Assembly (NCBI GenBank): GCA_965243165.1
Contig: OZ251535.1
Location: forward strand, 1,612,001 to 1,676,000
Length of the DNA stretch: 64,000 bases
Direction: 5' to 3'
Source: CATQHD01 sp965243165
GTDB lineage: Bacteria > Actinomycetota > Acidimicrobiia > Spongiisociales > Spongiisociaceae
Shown one piece after another: positions 17,559 to 28,771 of the stretch. Each line of letters starts with the position of its first letter. Within the stretch, counting starts at the first letter, position 1. The position numbers and the translations under genes are program-made. Under the pieces are notes generated by a model, which did no database searches, was not told where the DNA came from, and worked only from the letters and a program-made list of their open reading frames with translations.

Positions 17559-18200
17559 ATGACGACCAGCGAAACAATGACCGCCGAAGCGCTGATGAAC
17601 TTCAGCGAGGAGGCCGTCGAGCGGATAATCGAGATACGCGATCAGGAGCCGGGCGACGACGACTACGGCCTGCTCATCGAGATCACCGGCATGCAGGGCA
17701 TACAGTTCGGCTACTCGTTGTCGTTCATTTCGCTGGCCGAAGTGGACGCCGCCGACCACGTGGAGCGCCACGGCGGCCTGACGGTGGTCATCCCGGCCGC
17801 CGACTGTGAAAACATGTCCGGCGCCACCCTCGCCGTGTCGACCAACCCGGCCGCTCCGGGCCTGGCCATCGACAACCCCAACAACCCTGCGCCCCCCGCC
17901 CCGCGTCCGCCCGCCGGCGACCTCACCGGCCCCATCGCCGAGCAGGCGACCCAGGTGATCGAACAGCAGATCAACCCCGCCATCGCCGCCCACGGCGGCT
18001 ACGCCCGGCTGGTGAGCGAGGAGAACGGGGTGATCTACCTGGAGATGGGCGGCGGCTGCCAGGGGTGCGGGATGGCCGCCATGACCCTGCGGCAGGGGAT
18101 CGAGCGGATCCTGCGCGATTCCATTCCCGAGATCGTCGAGATCGTCGACGTCACCGACCACATGAGCGGCGAGAACCCCTACTACGCGGCGTCGCACTGA
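17559..18200 (+). CDS. nfuA: Fe-S cluster carrier protein, NfuA-like (degenerate HesB domain plus NifU C-terminal domain)
   Basis: A 213-residue scaffold/carrier that passes 4Fe-4S clusters to apoproteins. The N-terminal ~100 residues have an A-type (HesB/IscA) fold without the usual Cys triad, as in E. coli NfuA. A Pro-rich linker (~105-125) follows. The NifU domain (~130-205) contains INPAIAAHGG and the cluster-binding Cys-x2-Cys in GGGCQGCGMA. The start at 17559 lies just behind a GAGGATGGAG site; a longer frame upstream has no such site. It is divergent from the propeller lipoprotein. No isc/suf genes are near, as is common for stand-alone nfuA. Confidence 0.9.
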   Translation: MTTSETMTAEALMNFSEEAVERIIEIRDQEPGDDDYGLLIEITGMQGIQFGYSLSFISLAEVDAADHVERHGGLTVVIPAADCENMSGATLAVSTNPAAPGLAIDNPNNPAPPAPRPPAGDLTGPIAEQATQVIEQQINPAIAAHGGYARLVSEENGVIYLEMGGGCQGCGMAAMTLRQGIERILRDSIPEIVEIVDVTDHMSGENPYYAASH

Positions 18201-18666
18201 TTTTCAAGATGAACAGCCAGGGTCGGCGGAGCCCGCCTTTCCATCCGGCTGCTGAAAGTTTGTCACACCCTCCTGATATCTTGGGGCGGTACAGAAACCG
18301 CAGCCGGTCCGGATGCTGCGGTCATACAGAGGCCGCTCCGCCCGGGGCCGGGGCTCCAAGGGCGGGGCGGTCGACCTGGCTGTGCCGAGGCGGATCGGGC
18401 GCAGAGGGCCGCAACGCGCCCTCGGCGTCCGAAGACGGTGGTTCGGCGGCGGGGGAGGGGGCCCGGCGGAAGCCGGGGCGGGGGGCGGAGAACGCGAAAA
18501 ACGGTGTTCTCCGTGCTCCTCGGGCTTGGTTTCGGTTTCGAGCGGGTTGAATTCCTGTCGAGCGGCAGTGGGCGTCTCGGGTCTGCCAAGTCAGCAGCGT
18601 ACGGGACAGCCGATCGACTATCGGCGCTTGGATTCGGCGGGCCCATGGAACCGCCGGCGGGGCGGG
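18201..18666. other. 466-bp intergenic stretch; damage-promoter-like site but no clear gene
   Basis: The stretch lies between nfuA and a convergent hypothetical gene. It holds a sequence resembling the RecA-independent damage promoter at 18260-18282 pointing rightward, yet no plausible protein follows; open frames downstream are Arg/Gly-rich and overlap each other. A non-coding transcript or a decayed gene is possible. Confidence 0.45.
18260..18282 (+). promoter_or_regulatory. RecA-NDp/PafBC-like promoter candidate
   Basis: TTGTCACAC, eight bases, then TATCTT. Actinobacterial RecA-independent damage promoters follow TTGTCRGTG-N8-TAN3T; this site keeps TTGTCA, the exact spacing and TAN3T, but differs at three positions of the -35 block. 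A second similar site precedes the nuclease-methyltransferase at 52547. Confidence 0.4.
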
Positions 18667-19446
18667 TCAGTCATAGATGAACCAGCCGTCCGGCGCCTGC
18701 GGTCTGTCGGGCGGGGCGCCGTCGGCCTCGATGCCGGCCGCCGGCGCCGGTGATGTGAGCCATACGGAGCTTTCGGTTCCGAGGGAGCAGGGGTAGTCGG
18801 CGGCTTTCCGTTCTCCCAGCAGGATGCTGCATTCTGCTTCGAGCGCGCACCGCCAGGAGAAGTCGATCCGTTCCACCCCGGCGGCCTCCAGGCGGCGGGA
18901 GGTTTCCTCGAAAGTGCTCCGGCCGACGAGCTCGTCGGCGGCCGCCAGCGAGTCGACGACCACCCGCGAGGCCCGGGCCGGGCTCTCGTACCGGAGCTGG
19001 CGGGACCACGGGAGGTTGGTGTAGTCCTTCATCCAGAAGGCCCAGGCGCTGGCCGGTTCGACCAGCGGCGCCGTCCAGAGCCTGTACAAGGGCCTCCATG
19101 TGAAGAGCCCGCCCGCCTGTCCGGATGCGGACGGAACCTCTTCTCGTTCCTTTCGCCTCCGCAGGCGGCGCCTGCCGCGGGGCGGGTCCGCCAAGGTCAC
19201 GTGCACCGCCGGCAGGTCGAACCGTCCGGCGAGCGCACCGCTGAGCGAACGGCACATGGCCCGGATTTCGTCGATCGCTTCGAGGTCCGCCCGGCTGGTT
19301 GCCGTCGGCCGCCCCGTGTGCTGCGCGGAGTAGAGGCTGCCCATGATCCCGATGAGGGCGTCGGCCGCCGGGCGTTCGTCGACGGAGTTGGCTTTTTTGA
19401 CCATCTTGATCAGGTCGGAGAGGCCTCCGCCGCTGAGAACATCCAT
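18667..19446 (-). CDS. Hypothetical protein, soluble, 259 residues
   Basis: I do not recognise the family. The sequence is soluble with a helical N-terminus (GLSDLIKMVKKANSVDERPAADALIGIMGSLY), a very basic segment (RGRRRLRRRKEREE, ~residues 88-101) and a Trp-rich middle (FTWRPLYRLW, AFWMKDYTNLPW). No signal peptide or membrane helix is present. Codon use is host-like, with good GC third-position bias, which supports a real gene despite the absence of homologs I can name. It sits alone, convergent towards nfuA and divergent from the pst operon across ~208 bases. Confidence 0.65.
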   Translation of the reverse strand: MDVLSGGGLSDLIKMVKKANSVDERPAADALIGIMGSLYSAQHTGRPTATSRADLEAIDEIRAMCRSLSGALAGRFDLPAVHVTLADPPRGRRRLRRRKEREEVPSASGQAGGLFTWRPLYRLWTAPLVEPASAWAFWMKDYTNLPWSRQLRYESPARASRVVVDSLAAADELVGRSTFEETSRRLEAAGVERIDFSWRCALEAECSILLGERKAADYPCSLGTESSVWLTSPAPAAGIEADGAPPDRPQAPDGWFIYD

Positions 19447-19568
19447 GCCGGGCGGCAGCCGTTCAGGAGTCGATGTCGATCGTCTCGGACACCCGGCCGA
19501 GCATACATGCAGCCCTTCTCGGACGGCGGTCCGGGCGGCGCCCGAAGCCGGGGAGGAGGCTCTCCAAG

Positions 19569-19590
19569 ATTTACCCCCCGTTCACCCCGA
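19569..19590 (+). promoter_or_regulatory. Candidate PHO box upstream of pstS
   Basis: Two adjacent 11-base units, ATTTACCCCCC and GTTCACCCCGA, match the actinobacterial PHO-box pattern of 11-bp direct repeats beginning G-T/G-TCA. A weaker unit CTTAACACCGG follows at 19602-19612, in register by two further 11-base steps. Position 65-86 bases ahead of pstS and the response regulator encoded in the same locus support the reading. Confidence 0.6.
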
Positions 19591-19654
19591 GGGAGACGGC
19601 GCTTAACACCGGCCCCCTAACTTGCCCTGCGGCTCTCGATTGAAGGAGGATTCC

Positions 19655-20788
19655 ATGACACACCGAAAGACGCGGCGCGCCCGCGCCGCCGCTTTCCTGG
19701 CTGCGGCTGCGCTGGCGGCCGCGGCCTGCGGAGGCGGGGGAACCGGAGGCGGGGTGACCACCATCGCCGTTACCGCCCCCCCGGCCGAGGCAGAGGCCGC
19801 CCCGGCGGCGGACAGCGGCTCGGACACCGCGTCCGGCGGCGGGGCGGAAGCGGCGGAGACGGCGGCCTCTTCCGGTGCGTCGGATGGGGGGGTGTTCGGT
19901 TTGGCGCCGGTCGATCCGTTGTCGGCGTCGGGGAATATCGCGGTTGCGGGTTCGTCTACGGTGTTTCCATTGGCGGAGTCGATGGCGGCCCGGTTCGAGG
20001 ATGAGGGTTTTTCGGGGTTGGTGACCGTCGACTCGATTGGTTCGGGGGCCGGCTTCGAGCGGTTCTGCGTGGCCGGCGAGTCGGATGTCTCGAATGCTTC
20101 TCGTCCGATCAGGGACACCGAGGTGGAGTCGTGCGAGTCGATCGGCCGGACGCCGATCGAGTTCCGGGTGGGGACGGATGCGTTGGCGGTTACGGTGTCG
20201 CCGGGCAATACCTTTGCTGCGGATTTGACGGTGGAGGAGCTGGGGGTGTTGTTCTCGACGGCCGATGTTTGGTCCGATGTCCGGGCCGGGTTTCCTGCGA
20301 ATCCGATCCAGCGCTTCATTCCGGGCACGGATTCGGGTACGTTCGATTACTTCGTGGAGGAGATCTTCGATGAGGACGAGGGTCCGATCCTGGCGGCGGG
20401 GAATACGCAGCTGTCGGAGGACGACAACGTGTTGGTGCAGGGGATCTCGGGTGACGGCTGCAACCCTTCTGACGCCTCGACGACGTGCGCCGTTGGTTTC
20501 TTCGGGTATGCGTACTACGCGGAGAACAGGGATCTGTTGTCGGTGTTGAGCATCGAGGGGGTCGAGCCGACTGCGGAGTCGGTGAATGCGAATACGTATC
20601 CGTTGGCCCGTCCGCTGTTCATGTATTCGACGGCGTCGATCATTGCGGAGAAGCCGCAGGTGGGCGCCTTCTTGAGCTTCGTGCTTCAGTTCGTGAACGA
20701 GGAGATCGGGGAGGTGGGTTACTTCCCGGCGCCTGATGCGGTGCTGCAGTCCGCCGCCGACGAACTCAAAGCCGCCGCCGGCGGCTGA
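19655..20788 (+). CDS. pstS: Phosphate ABC transporter substrate-binding lipoprotein PstS
   Basis: High-affinity phosphate-binding receptor of the Pst importer, 377 residues. Start 19655 follows a perfect AAGGAGGA. Signal peptide and lipobox (LAAAACGG) give a lipoprotein, then an Ala/Gly/Glu linker to ~residue 85. The phosphate site is visible as VAGSSTVFPLAE, GSGAGFERF, SNASRPI and later the IPGTDSGTFDYF motif. From about 19900 to 20760 the codons end in G and T much more often than in neighbouring genes, as if this segment had another origin or was gene-converted. A PHO box precedes it and a strong hairpin follows, separating it from pstC. Confidence 0.95.
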   Translation: MTHRKTRRARAAAFLAAAALAAAACGGGGTGGGVTTIAVTAPPAEAEAAPAADSGSDTASGGGAEAAETAASSGASDGGVFGLAPVDPLSASGNIAVAGSSTVFPLAESMAARFEDEGFSGLVTVDSIGSGAGFERFCVAGESDVSNASRPIRDTEVESCESIGRTPIEFRVGTDALAVTVSPGNTFAADLTVEELGVLFSTADVWSDVRAGFPANPIQRFIPGTDSGTFDYFVEEIFDEDEGPILAAGNTQLSEDDNVLVQGISGDGCNPSDASTTCAVGFFGYAYYAENRDLLSVLSIEGVEPTAESVNANTYPLARPLFMYSTASIIAEKPQVGAFLSFVLQFVNEEIGEVGYFPAPDAVLQSAADELKAAAGG

Positions 20789-20824
20789 TCGGGGAGCGGG
20801 CGGAACCGTCGGGAAAGCTTCTGC

Positions 20825-20859
20825 GAGCGGGGGGCCGGCGCCTCCCGGGCCCCCCGCTC
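20825..20859 (+). terminator. GC-rich hairpin between pstS and pstC
   Basis: A perfect 12-bp inverted repeat (GAGCGGGGGGCC with its complement) around an 11-base loop, with no U tract after it. In this position it probably acts as a partial terminator or 3' stabiliser that raises pstS mRNA above the rest of the operon. Confidence 0.7.
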
Positions 20860-20893
20860 CCGCTGTCTAGGATTCTGGGAAAGGAGGCCCGAA

Positions 20894-21871
20894 ATCGCTG
20901 CTGCAGGAACGGAGGGCGCCGCCGCCGGGGCCGGGGCGCTCAGCCTTCGCCGGAGGCGCCGCCCCGGCGAGGCGGCGATTCGGGTGCTGCTGTTCGCGGC
21001 GGCGGCCGTTTCGATCCTCACCACGGTGGGCATCGTCTTCGAGCTGGGCAAGGAGGCCCTGCTTTTCTTCCGGTCGGAGGAGGCCTCCGTCGGGGAGTTC
21101 CTCACCTCCACCCGCTGGCAGCCGGCCATCCTCGACTTCGGCGTCTGGCCGCTGGTGCTGGCCACCTTGACCACTTCCGCAACGGCCATGGTGGTGGCGC
21201 TGCCCTGCGGGCTGGCCACCGCCGTCTATCTGAGCGAGTACGCCTCGCCCCGGGTGCGGGGGGTGATCAAACCGATCCTCGAGGTGCTCGCCGGCATCCC
21301 CACCGTGGTGTACGGCTACTTCGCCCTCACCTTCATGACCCCCCTGCTCCGCTCCGTCCTGGGGGCGGGCGTCGTGGAGATATTCAACACCGCCTCGGCG
21401 GGGATCGTGGTCGGCATTCTCATCATCCCGCTGGTCAGCTCCATGTCCGAGGACGCCCTGCATGCGGTTCCGATGCCGCTGCGGGAGGCTTCCTACGGGG
21501 TGGGGGCCACCAAGCTGGAGACCTCCCTCCGGGTGGTGCTGCCGGCCGCCCTGTCGGGCATCACCGCCGCTTGCGTGGTGTCGATCTCCCGGGCGGTAGG
21601 CGAGACCATGGTGGTGGCCATCGCGGCGGGGGCCGGACCCAAGAACTTCACCTTCGGGGAGGACAGCCTGTTCGGCTACGTACTCAACCCGTTCGTGGCG
21701 GGGGAGACCATGACCGGCCACATCGTCCGCATCAGCGGCGGCGACCTGAGCTACGACTCCATCGACTACAACTCGATCTTCGCCATCGGGCTGGCCCTGT
21801 TCGTCATCACCCTGGGCCTCAACGTGGTCAGCCGCCGGTTCGTGGCCCGCTTCCGGGAGGTGTACGAATGA
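20894..21871 (+). CDS. pstC: Phosphate ABC transporter permease PstC
   Basis: Inner-membrane permease of the Pst importer, about six helices, with the EAA-loop region MPLREASYGVGATKLET and the AVGETMVVAIAAG segment that is typical of PstC. The start is a problem. AAGGAGG at 20881-20887 sits six bases ahead of an ATC codon at 20894, and the frame from there gives the basic cytoplasmic lead (LRRRRRPGEAA) expected before helix one. The only standard alternative is GTG at 20984, which opens straight inside helix one and would give 295 residues. I use 20894 provisionally. The 3' end overlaps pstA by four bases (ATGA). Confidence 0.85.
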   Translation: MAAAGTEGAAAGAGALSLRRRRRPGEAAIRVLLFAAAAVSILTTVGIVFELGKEALLFFRSEEASVGEFLTSTRWQPAILDFGVWPLVLATLTTSATAMVVALPCGLATAVYLSEYASPRVRGVIKPILEVLAGIPTVVYGYFALTFMTPLLRSVLGAGVVEIFNTASAGIVVGILIIPLVSSMSEDALHAVPMPLREASYGVGATKLETSLRVVLPAALSGITAACVVSISRAVGETMVVAIAAGAGPKNFTFGEDSLFGYVLNPFVAGETMTGHIVRISGGDLSYDSIDYNSIFAIGLALFVITLGLNVVSRRFVARFREVYE

Positions 21872-23235
21872 CCCCCCGCCCCCCGGACGCCCGGGAAGGC
21901 GCGCCGGAGCTGTTCGCATCCTCTCCTCAGATGATGCGCCGCCGCCGGAAGGGCGCGGCCGTCAAGTTCGTCCTGCTGCTGGCGCTCATGGCGGCGGTGG
22001 CGGCATTGGTCACCCTCATCATCACCGTGGTCAACAGCTCGTTCGGGCTGGCGGCGGTGGAGAACTCCCGGTCCCCCTCCGAGCTGGCCGCCGGCCTGGG
22101 GCATCCGGAGGGGACCGCGCTCGACTCGCTCGGCAAAGAGGACCTGACGGCGCTCCTGGAAGCCGAGATCTCCAACAACCTGGGGCGGCGCTTCGAGCGG
22201 GAGCAGCGCTTCTTCGACGACCGGCTGGTCTTCGAGGACATCTATGCGTTCAACGAACTGTGCATGTCGGAGGCGCCGCCCCCCGCCTGCAGTCTTCCGG
22301 CCCGGAGCAGAGAGCAGGTGTACGAGCTGGTGGTGGAGCGGGTGGTGGAGCCCGCCGTCGTCGGCGCCTGGTCGCTCATCGACTCGGTGTTCGACCGGCG
22401 CGGAATCGAAGCCGAGGCCGCCGCCGAACACCCGGAAGCCGAGCTGGCCTTCCGGTCCTGGATTTCCTGGGACTTCATCAGCAGCCCGCAGTCCCCTGAT
22501 CCGGCCGCCGCCGGCATCCGCACCGCCCTGTTGGGTTCCCTGTGGGTGGTGCTGATAACCCTGATCTTCTCCTTCCCGATCGGGGTGGGCGCCGCCATCT
22601 ACCTGGAGGAGTACGCCAAGGAGAACCGCCTCAACTCGATCATCCAGACCAACATCAACAATCTGGCGGGCGTTCCCTCGATCATCTACGGCATGCTGGG
22701 CCTGGCCATATTCGTGCGGACCCTGGAGGTGTTCACCAGCGGCTCTTTCCTCGGCGGGGGAGGGGGCGCCACCGCCAACGGGCGCACCATCGTCTCGGCC
22801 GGCCTCACCCTCGGCCTGCTGATCCTGCCGCTGATCATCATCAACGCCCAAGAGGCGATCCGGGCGGTTCCGGGTTCCCTTCGGCAGGCCGGAATGGCGC
22901 TGGGTTCCACCAAATGGCAGACGGTGCGGGCGCATGTGCTCCCCAACGCCCTGCCCGGCATCCTCACCGGCACCATCCTGGCGGTGGCCCGGGCGCTGGG
23001 CGAGACGGCGCCGCTGGTGGTGGTGGGGGCGTCCACCTTCATCACTGCCGACCCCGCCGGCCCCTTCTCGAAGTTCACGGCGCTGCCCATCCAGATCTAC
23101 CAGTGGACCAGCCGGCCCCAGGATGAGTTCCGCAACATCGCCGCCGCCGCGATAATCGTCCTGCTGGTTCTGCTGTTGACGCTGAACGCGGCGGCGGTGC
23201 TGCTCAGGAATCGTTATTCTCGGAGGACGGCATGA
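21868..23235 (+). CDS. pstA: Phosphate ABC transporter permease PstA with enlarged extracytoplasmic insert
   Basis: Second Pst permease, 455 residues against ~280-300 usual. After a basic N-terminus and helix one (~30-55), about 160 residues (~60-215) form a charged, non-membrane insert with two Cys (ELCMSEAPPPACS). The regular five-helix core then follows from RTALLGSLWVVLITLIFSF, including the GVPSIIYGMLG motif, EAA loop VPGSLRQAGMALGSTKWQT and ARALGETAPLV. The insert should face outward and might dock PstS. It overlaps both pstC and pstB by four bases, so all three are translationally coupled. Confidence 0.92.
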   Translation: MTPRPPDAREGAPELFASSPQMMRRRRKGAAVKFVLLLALMAAVAALVTLIITVVNSSFGLAAVENSRSPSELAAGLGHPEGTALDSLGKEDLTALLEAEISNNLGRRFEREQRFFDDRLVFEDIYAFNELCMSEAPPPACSLPARSREQVYELVVERVVEPAVVGAWSLIDSVFDRRGIEAEAAAEHPEAELAFRSWISWDFISSPQSPDPAAAGIRTALLGSLWVVLITLIFSFPIGVGAAIYLEEYAKENRLNSIIQTNINNLAGVPSIIYGMLGLAIFVRTLEVFTSGSFLGGGGGATANGRTIVSAGLTLGLLILPLIIINAQEAIRAVPGSLRQAGMALGSTKWQTVRAHVLPNALPGILTGTILAVARALGETAPLVVVGASTFITADPAGPFSKFTALPIQIYQWTSRPQDEFRNIAAAAIIVLLVLLLTLNAAAVLLRNRYSRRTA

Positions 23236-24080
23236 CGATGGAAGAGACTCGGACGGCGGTCGGGGCGATGACAGAACAGACCCTTCCCAGAGGCGCCGAA
23301 ATGGATTCCGCCTCCGGCGCCTTCGTCATGGAAACCGAGCGCCTCGACGTCTACTACCAGCGGTTCCGAGCGCTCAAGGACGTAACGCTGTCCTTCCGCG
23401 ACCGTCAGATCACCGCCCTGATCGGACCTTCCGGCTGCGGCAAGAGCACCCTGCTGAGAACCCTCAACCGCATGAACGACTTGGTGCCCACCGCCCGAAT
23501 GGAGGGGGAGGTCAGGTTCCACGGCCAGAACATCTTCGATGAATCGGTCGATCCGGTGGAGCTGCGCCGCCGGGTGGGGATGGTGTTCCAGAAGCCCAAT
23601 CCGTTTCCCAAGAGCATCTACCAGAACGTGGCGTGGGGGGCCAAGATCAACGGGGTGAAGGACGGCCTCGGCGATCTGGTCGAGCATTCCCTCCGCCAGG
23701 CGGCCCTGTGGGACGAGGTGAAAGACAAGCTGGACGAGAGCGGGTACTCCCTGTCGGGCGGCCAGCAGCAGCGGTTGTGCATCGCCCGCGCCATCGCCGT
23801 CAAGCCGGAGATCATCCTCATGGACGAGCCCACCTCGGCGCTCGACCCGGTGGCCACCCTGCGCATCGAAGAGCTCATCCAGGAGCTCAAGGTCGAATAC
23901 ACGATCATCATCGTCACCCACAACATGCAGCAGGCCGCCCGCGCCTCCGACTACACCGTGTTCCTCAACATGGACCGCGACCGGGCCGGATACGTGGTGG
24001 AGTCCGGTTCGACCAACACGCTGTTCACCAACCCCGCCAGGGCCGAGACCGAGGACTACATCACCGGGCGGTTCGGATGA
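23232..24080 (+). CDS. pstB: Phosphate ABC transporter ATP-binding protein PstB
   Basis: ATPase subunit powering phosphate uptake, 282 residues. Walker A GPSGCGKST, signature LSGGQQQR, Walker B IILMDEPTSALDP and the switch His in TIIIVTHNMQQAARASDY are complete. An N-terminal extension of ~30 residues precedes the usual first strand. PstB-specific features are LNRMNDLVPTARMEGEV and MVFQKPNPFPKSIYQNVAWG. Start and stop codons overlap pstA and phoU by four bases each. Confidence 0.97.
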   Translation: MTMEETRTAVGAMTEQTLPRGAEMDSASGAFVMETERLDVYYQRFRALKDVTLSFRDRQITALIGPSGCGKSTLLRTLNRMNDLVPTARMEGEVRFHGQNIFDESVDPVELRRRVGMVFQKPNPFPKSIYQNVAWGAKINGVKDGLGDLVEHSLRQAALWDEVKDKLDESGYSLSGGQQQRLCIARAIAVKPEIILMDEPTSALDPVATLRIEELIQELKVEYTIIIVTHNMQQAARASDYTVFLNMDRDRAGYVVESGSTNTLFTNPARAETEDYITGRFG

Positions 24081-24762
24081 CCGAGTTCCGCAGCCAGTTC
24101 CACGCCGAGCTCAACGAGATGGAGGTGCTGCTGCTCGACATGGCCGAGCTGGCCGAGCGCCAGATCGTGGACGCGGTGGAATCCCTCCTCAAGGGGGACG
24201 CCGAGGCGGCCCGCCGGGTGCGGAGCGGCGACCGTCAGATCGACCAGATGTACGTGGCGGTGGAGCGGCGCTGGCACGAGATCATGGCGCGCCAGACGCC
24301 GGTGGCTTCGGATCTCCGCCTCATGTCGCTCATCCTCCAGGCCGGCCACAGCCTGGAGCGGATGGGGGATCAGGCCTCCAACATCGCCTACATCACGGAG
24401 GTAACCGACGGCCTGCCGCAGAACGCCACCATCCTCCTGCATATCCGGGAGATGCGGTCGGTCGTGGTGCCGATGCTGCAGACCGCCATGGAGTCGCTGA
24501 TCAAGCGGGACCTGAACCTGGCGCTGCGCCTCCCGGAGATGGACGACCCGGCCGATTGGCTCAACCGCAACATCTGGAAGGAGGTGGCGGCCTGCGGCCC
24601 CGACCCCGACCTGCTCGAATGGGCGGTGCAGATGATCCTGGCGGCGAGGGCGCTGGAACGGGTGGGGGACCGGGCGGTCGACATCGGGGAGCAGGTGGCC
24701 TTTCTGCTGACCGGGGAGTTCCGAGAGTTTCCGGAGGGCTGGATGACGATGCAGCAGCCGCG

Positions 24763-24766
<4 letters not shown>
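24077..24766 (+). CDS. phoU: Phosphate signalling protein PhoU
   Basis: PhoU of 229 residues, two repeats of a three-helix bundle. It links Pst transporter state to the sensor kinase and represses the Pho response when phosphate is plentiful. Typical segments are MTEFRSQFHAELNEME, DRQIDQMYVAVERRWHEIMARQ, the RLMSLILQAGHSLERMGDQASNIA metal-binding region and its second-repeat equivalent ARALERVGDRAVDIGEQVAFL. ATGA overlaps join it to pstB and the response regulator. Confidence 0.95.
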
Positions 24767-25481
<715 letters not shown>

Positions 25482-25485
<4 letters not shown>

Positions 25486-26726
25486 TCAGGGTTGACAGGT
25501 TCCGGGAAGCGGCGGGCCGGAACGTTCTCAGGTGGATCTGCCCCCCCGCCTTGCTGCTGGCGGGTCTGGCGGCTCTCTCGGGGCCGGCGCCCTGGCCCTG
25601 GATAGGCGGTTCGGCGGCTCTGGCGGGCGCCGGGGCGTGGTTGTGGGCCGGCCGCCTCGGACGCCGGGCGGAGGCAGAGGCCGGGCGGCGCATCGGCGAG
25701 CTGAACGCCGTCAACGCCCGGCTGGCGGACGGAGAGAAGCTGCACGCCGCCCTCCTGGAGTCGCTGCCGGTGGGGGTGATGGCGGTGGGCGCCGAACGGC
25801 CGGTGTACGCCAACCGGACGGCGGTCGATTTCCTGGGGGGGCGGGTGACCGAAACGGGGACGCCGCTGCCGGCCGCGGTCCGTTCCGTTACCGCCGAGGC
25901 CCGCCGGGGCCGGGCCTCCTCGGGGCAGTTCGTTCAGGGCCTCCCCCGCCGCATCATCGAGGTGTCGGCCCATCCGCCGGACGGGGGGGGAGGCGGCGCC
26001 GGCCTGATCATGATCCACCTGGTCGACGTAACCGAGCGCCGGGAGACCGACCGGATACGGCAGGACTTCGCAGCGGCCGCCTCCCACGAGCTCAAGACCC
26101 CGGCGGCGGCCGTCCGGGCGGCGGCCGAGACGGTGCTGACGGCCTTGGAGGACGACCCGGAAGTGGCGCTGGACTTCGCAGGGCGCATCCTCGACAACGC
26201 GGTCCGCATGTCCCGGATCGTCAACGACCTGCTGGACCTGTCCCGCCTCGAATCCGGCGCCCTGAAGGAAGAGCCTTTCGATCTGGCCGACGTGCTCGGC
26301 GAAGAGGCGCAGCGCTTCGGCGGCGCCAGCCCGGCGGTCGAGTTCGGGGCCGACCCCACCCCCATGCTGGGCAACCCCTCCGACATGGCCCTCGCTTTCA
26401 GGAACCTGCTGGAGAACGCCGTCCGCAACACCCCCGGCAACGGCTGGGTGAGAGCCTCGGTGGGTTCGGAGAACGGCGAGGCCCGGGTGGAGGTGTCCGA
26501 CAACGGCGCTGGCATCCCCGCCGCCGACCTACCCCGCATCTTCGAACGCTTCTACCGGGTGGACGAAGCCCGCTCCCGCGCCGCCGGCGGCACCGGCCTG
26601 GGCCTGGCCATAGTCAAACATGTAGCCGATCTGCACCGAGGCCGGGTGGAGGCGGAAAGCCGCCTGGGAGAAGGCTCCACCTTCCGGATCTGCGTGCCGG
26701 TCATACCGCCCGGCCCCGCCGGCTGA
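25482..26726 (+). CDS. Phosphate-responsive sensor histidine kinase (PhoR/SenX3-like)
   Basis: Membrane sensor kinase of 414 residues. Two N-terminal helices (~18-62) with almost no external loop suggest it senses through the Pst-PhoU complex rather than by a periplasmic domain, as for PhoR and SenX3. A PAS-like region (~85-190) follows, then the H-box AAASHELKTPAAAVR, N-box NLLENAVRNTPG, G1 DNGAGIP and G2 GGTGLGLAIVKH. It overlaps the response regulator by four bases and is the last gene of the operon, ending nine bases from a convergent gene. Confidence 0.93.
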
Positions 26727-26735
26727 GATAAAGAC

Positions 26736-27407
26736 TTACGGTCGACGGACGGGCCTTTCCGCCGCCTGCCGCTCGGGTCTGCGGGCCAAAGCGCCGGCAA
26801 GGCGGTCGGCGAGGGCCTGCTCGCCGATGCTGCGCAGCTGTTCCGACAGCTCCGGCCGCGACTTCGGGAAGACACCCGCCTTGCTGAGCGCGGCGCGGGC
26901 CAGATGCGTCAACATGGAGATCCGGAGCTCCGCGGCGGCGTCGAGGTCGCCGATGGACAGCATTTCGTCGTAGAGGGTTCGAGTCCTGTCTGCGCCGGCC
27001 CGCGCCTCGACTGCGGACGGCGGCGTGAGGCGGTCGTTCCAGTCGGCGCACAGCCGCGTCCACCAGGCGTCCCGCTCGAACAGCGCGTGACCGTACCGCA
27101 CGGTCCAGGAAAGGTAGTCGTCTCCGGCCGCCAATTTCTGTAAGACTGCGGCCTGCTCGTACAACCGCAGATCCACATCGATCGGCCTCCTCCTCAAGTC
27201 GGGCGGGTGGTTCCGGTACACCATCACGAGGTCGAGGTCGTCGCTGTACTCCACGTCCCGCACGGCGGAGCCGGAAGCGACGACCGCCGTTGCCGCTTCG
27301 TTGCTTCTCGCGGTCCGCACTGCCTGAAGCGTCCATTCCCGAGCTTCTCCGCTGGACCATGAACGCACCGCGCCGAGTGAGAAACCCGCGGTGCGCGGCC
27401 CTACCAA
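26736..27407 (-). CDS. Nucleotidyltransferase-domain protein
   Basis: Protein of about 223 residues with a Pol-beta-type nucleotidyltransferase core near its N-terminus: ASGSAVRDVEYSDDLDLVMVY holds the Gly-Ser and Asp-x-Asp metal ligands. A helical C-terminal half follows (YDEMLSIGDLDAAAELRISMLTHLARAALS), as in aminoglycoside- or MNT-like enzymes. The start is uncertain. A TTG at 27407, five bases after the malic enzyme stop, would couple the two; a GTG at 27368 is the alternative. The function might be nucleotide transfer to a protein, drug or tRNA; nothing nearby decides. It is convergent with the phosphate operon. Confidence 0.7.
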   Translation of the reverse strand: MVGPRTAGFSLGAVRSWSSGEAREWTLQAVRTARSNEAATAVVASGSAVRDVEYSDDLDLVMVYRNHPPDLRRRPIDVDLRLYEQAAVLQKLAAGDDYLSWTVRYGHALFERDAWWTRLCADWNDRLTPPSAVEARAGADRTRTLYDEMLSIGDLDAAAELRISMLTHLARAALSKAGVFPKSRPELSEQLRSIGEQALADRLAGALARRPERQAAERPVRRP

Positions 27408-27412
27408 CTGCC

Positions 27413-28771
<1,359 letters not shown>

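Noticed and set aside
26975..26995. T-loop-like GGTTCGAGTCC suggesting a tRNA
   Set aside because: No matching acceptor or anticodon arms; it lies inside the nucleotidyltransferase coding region.
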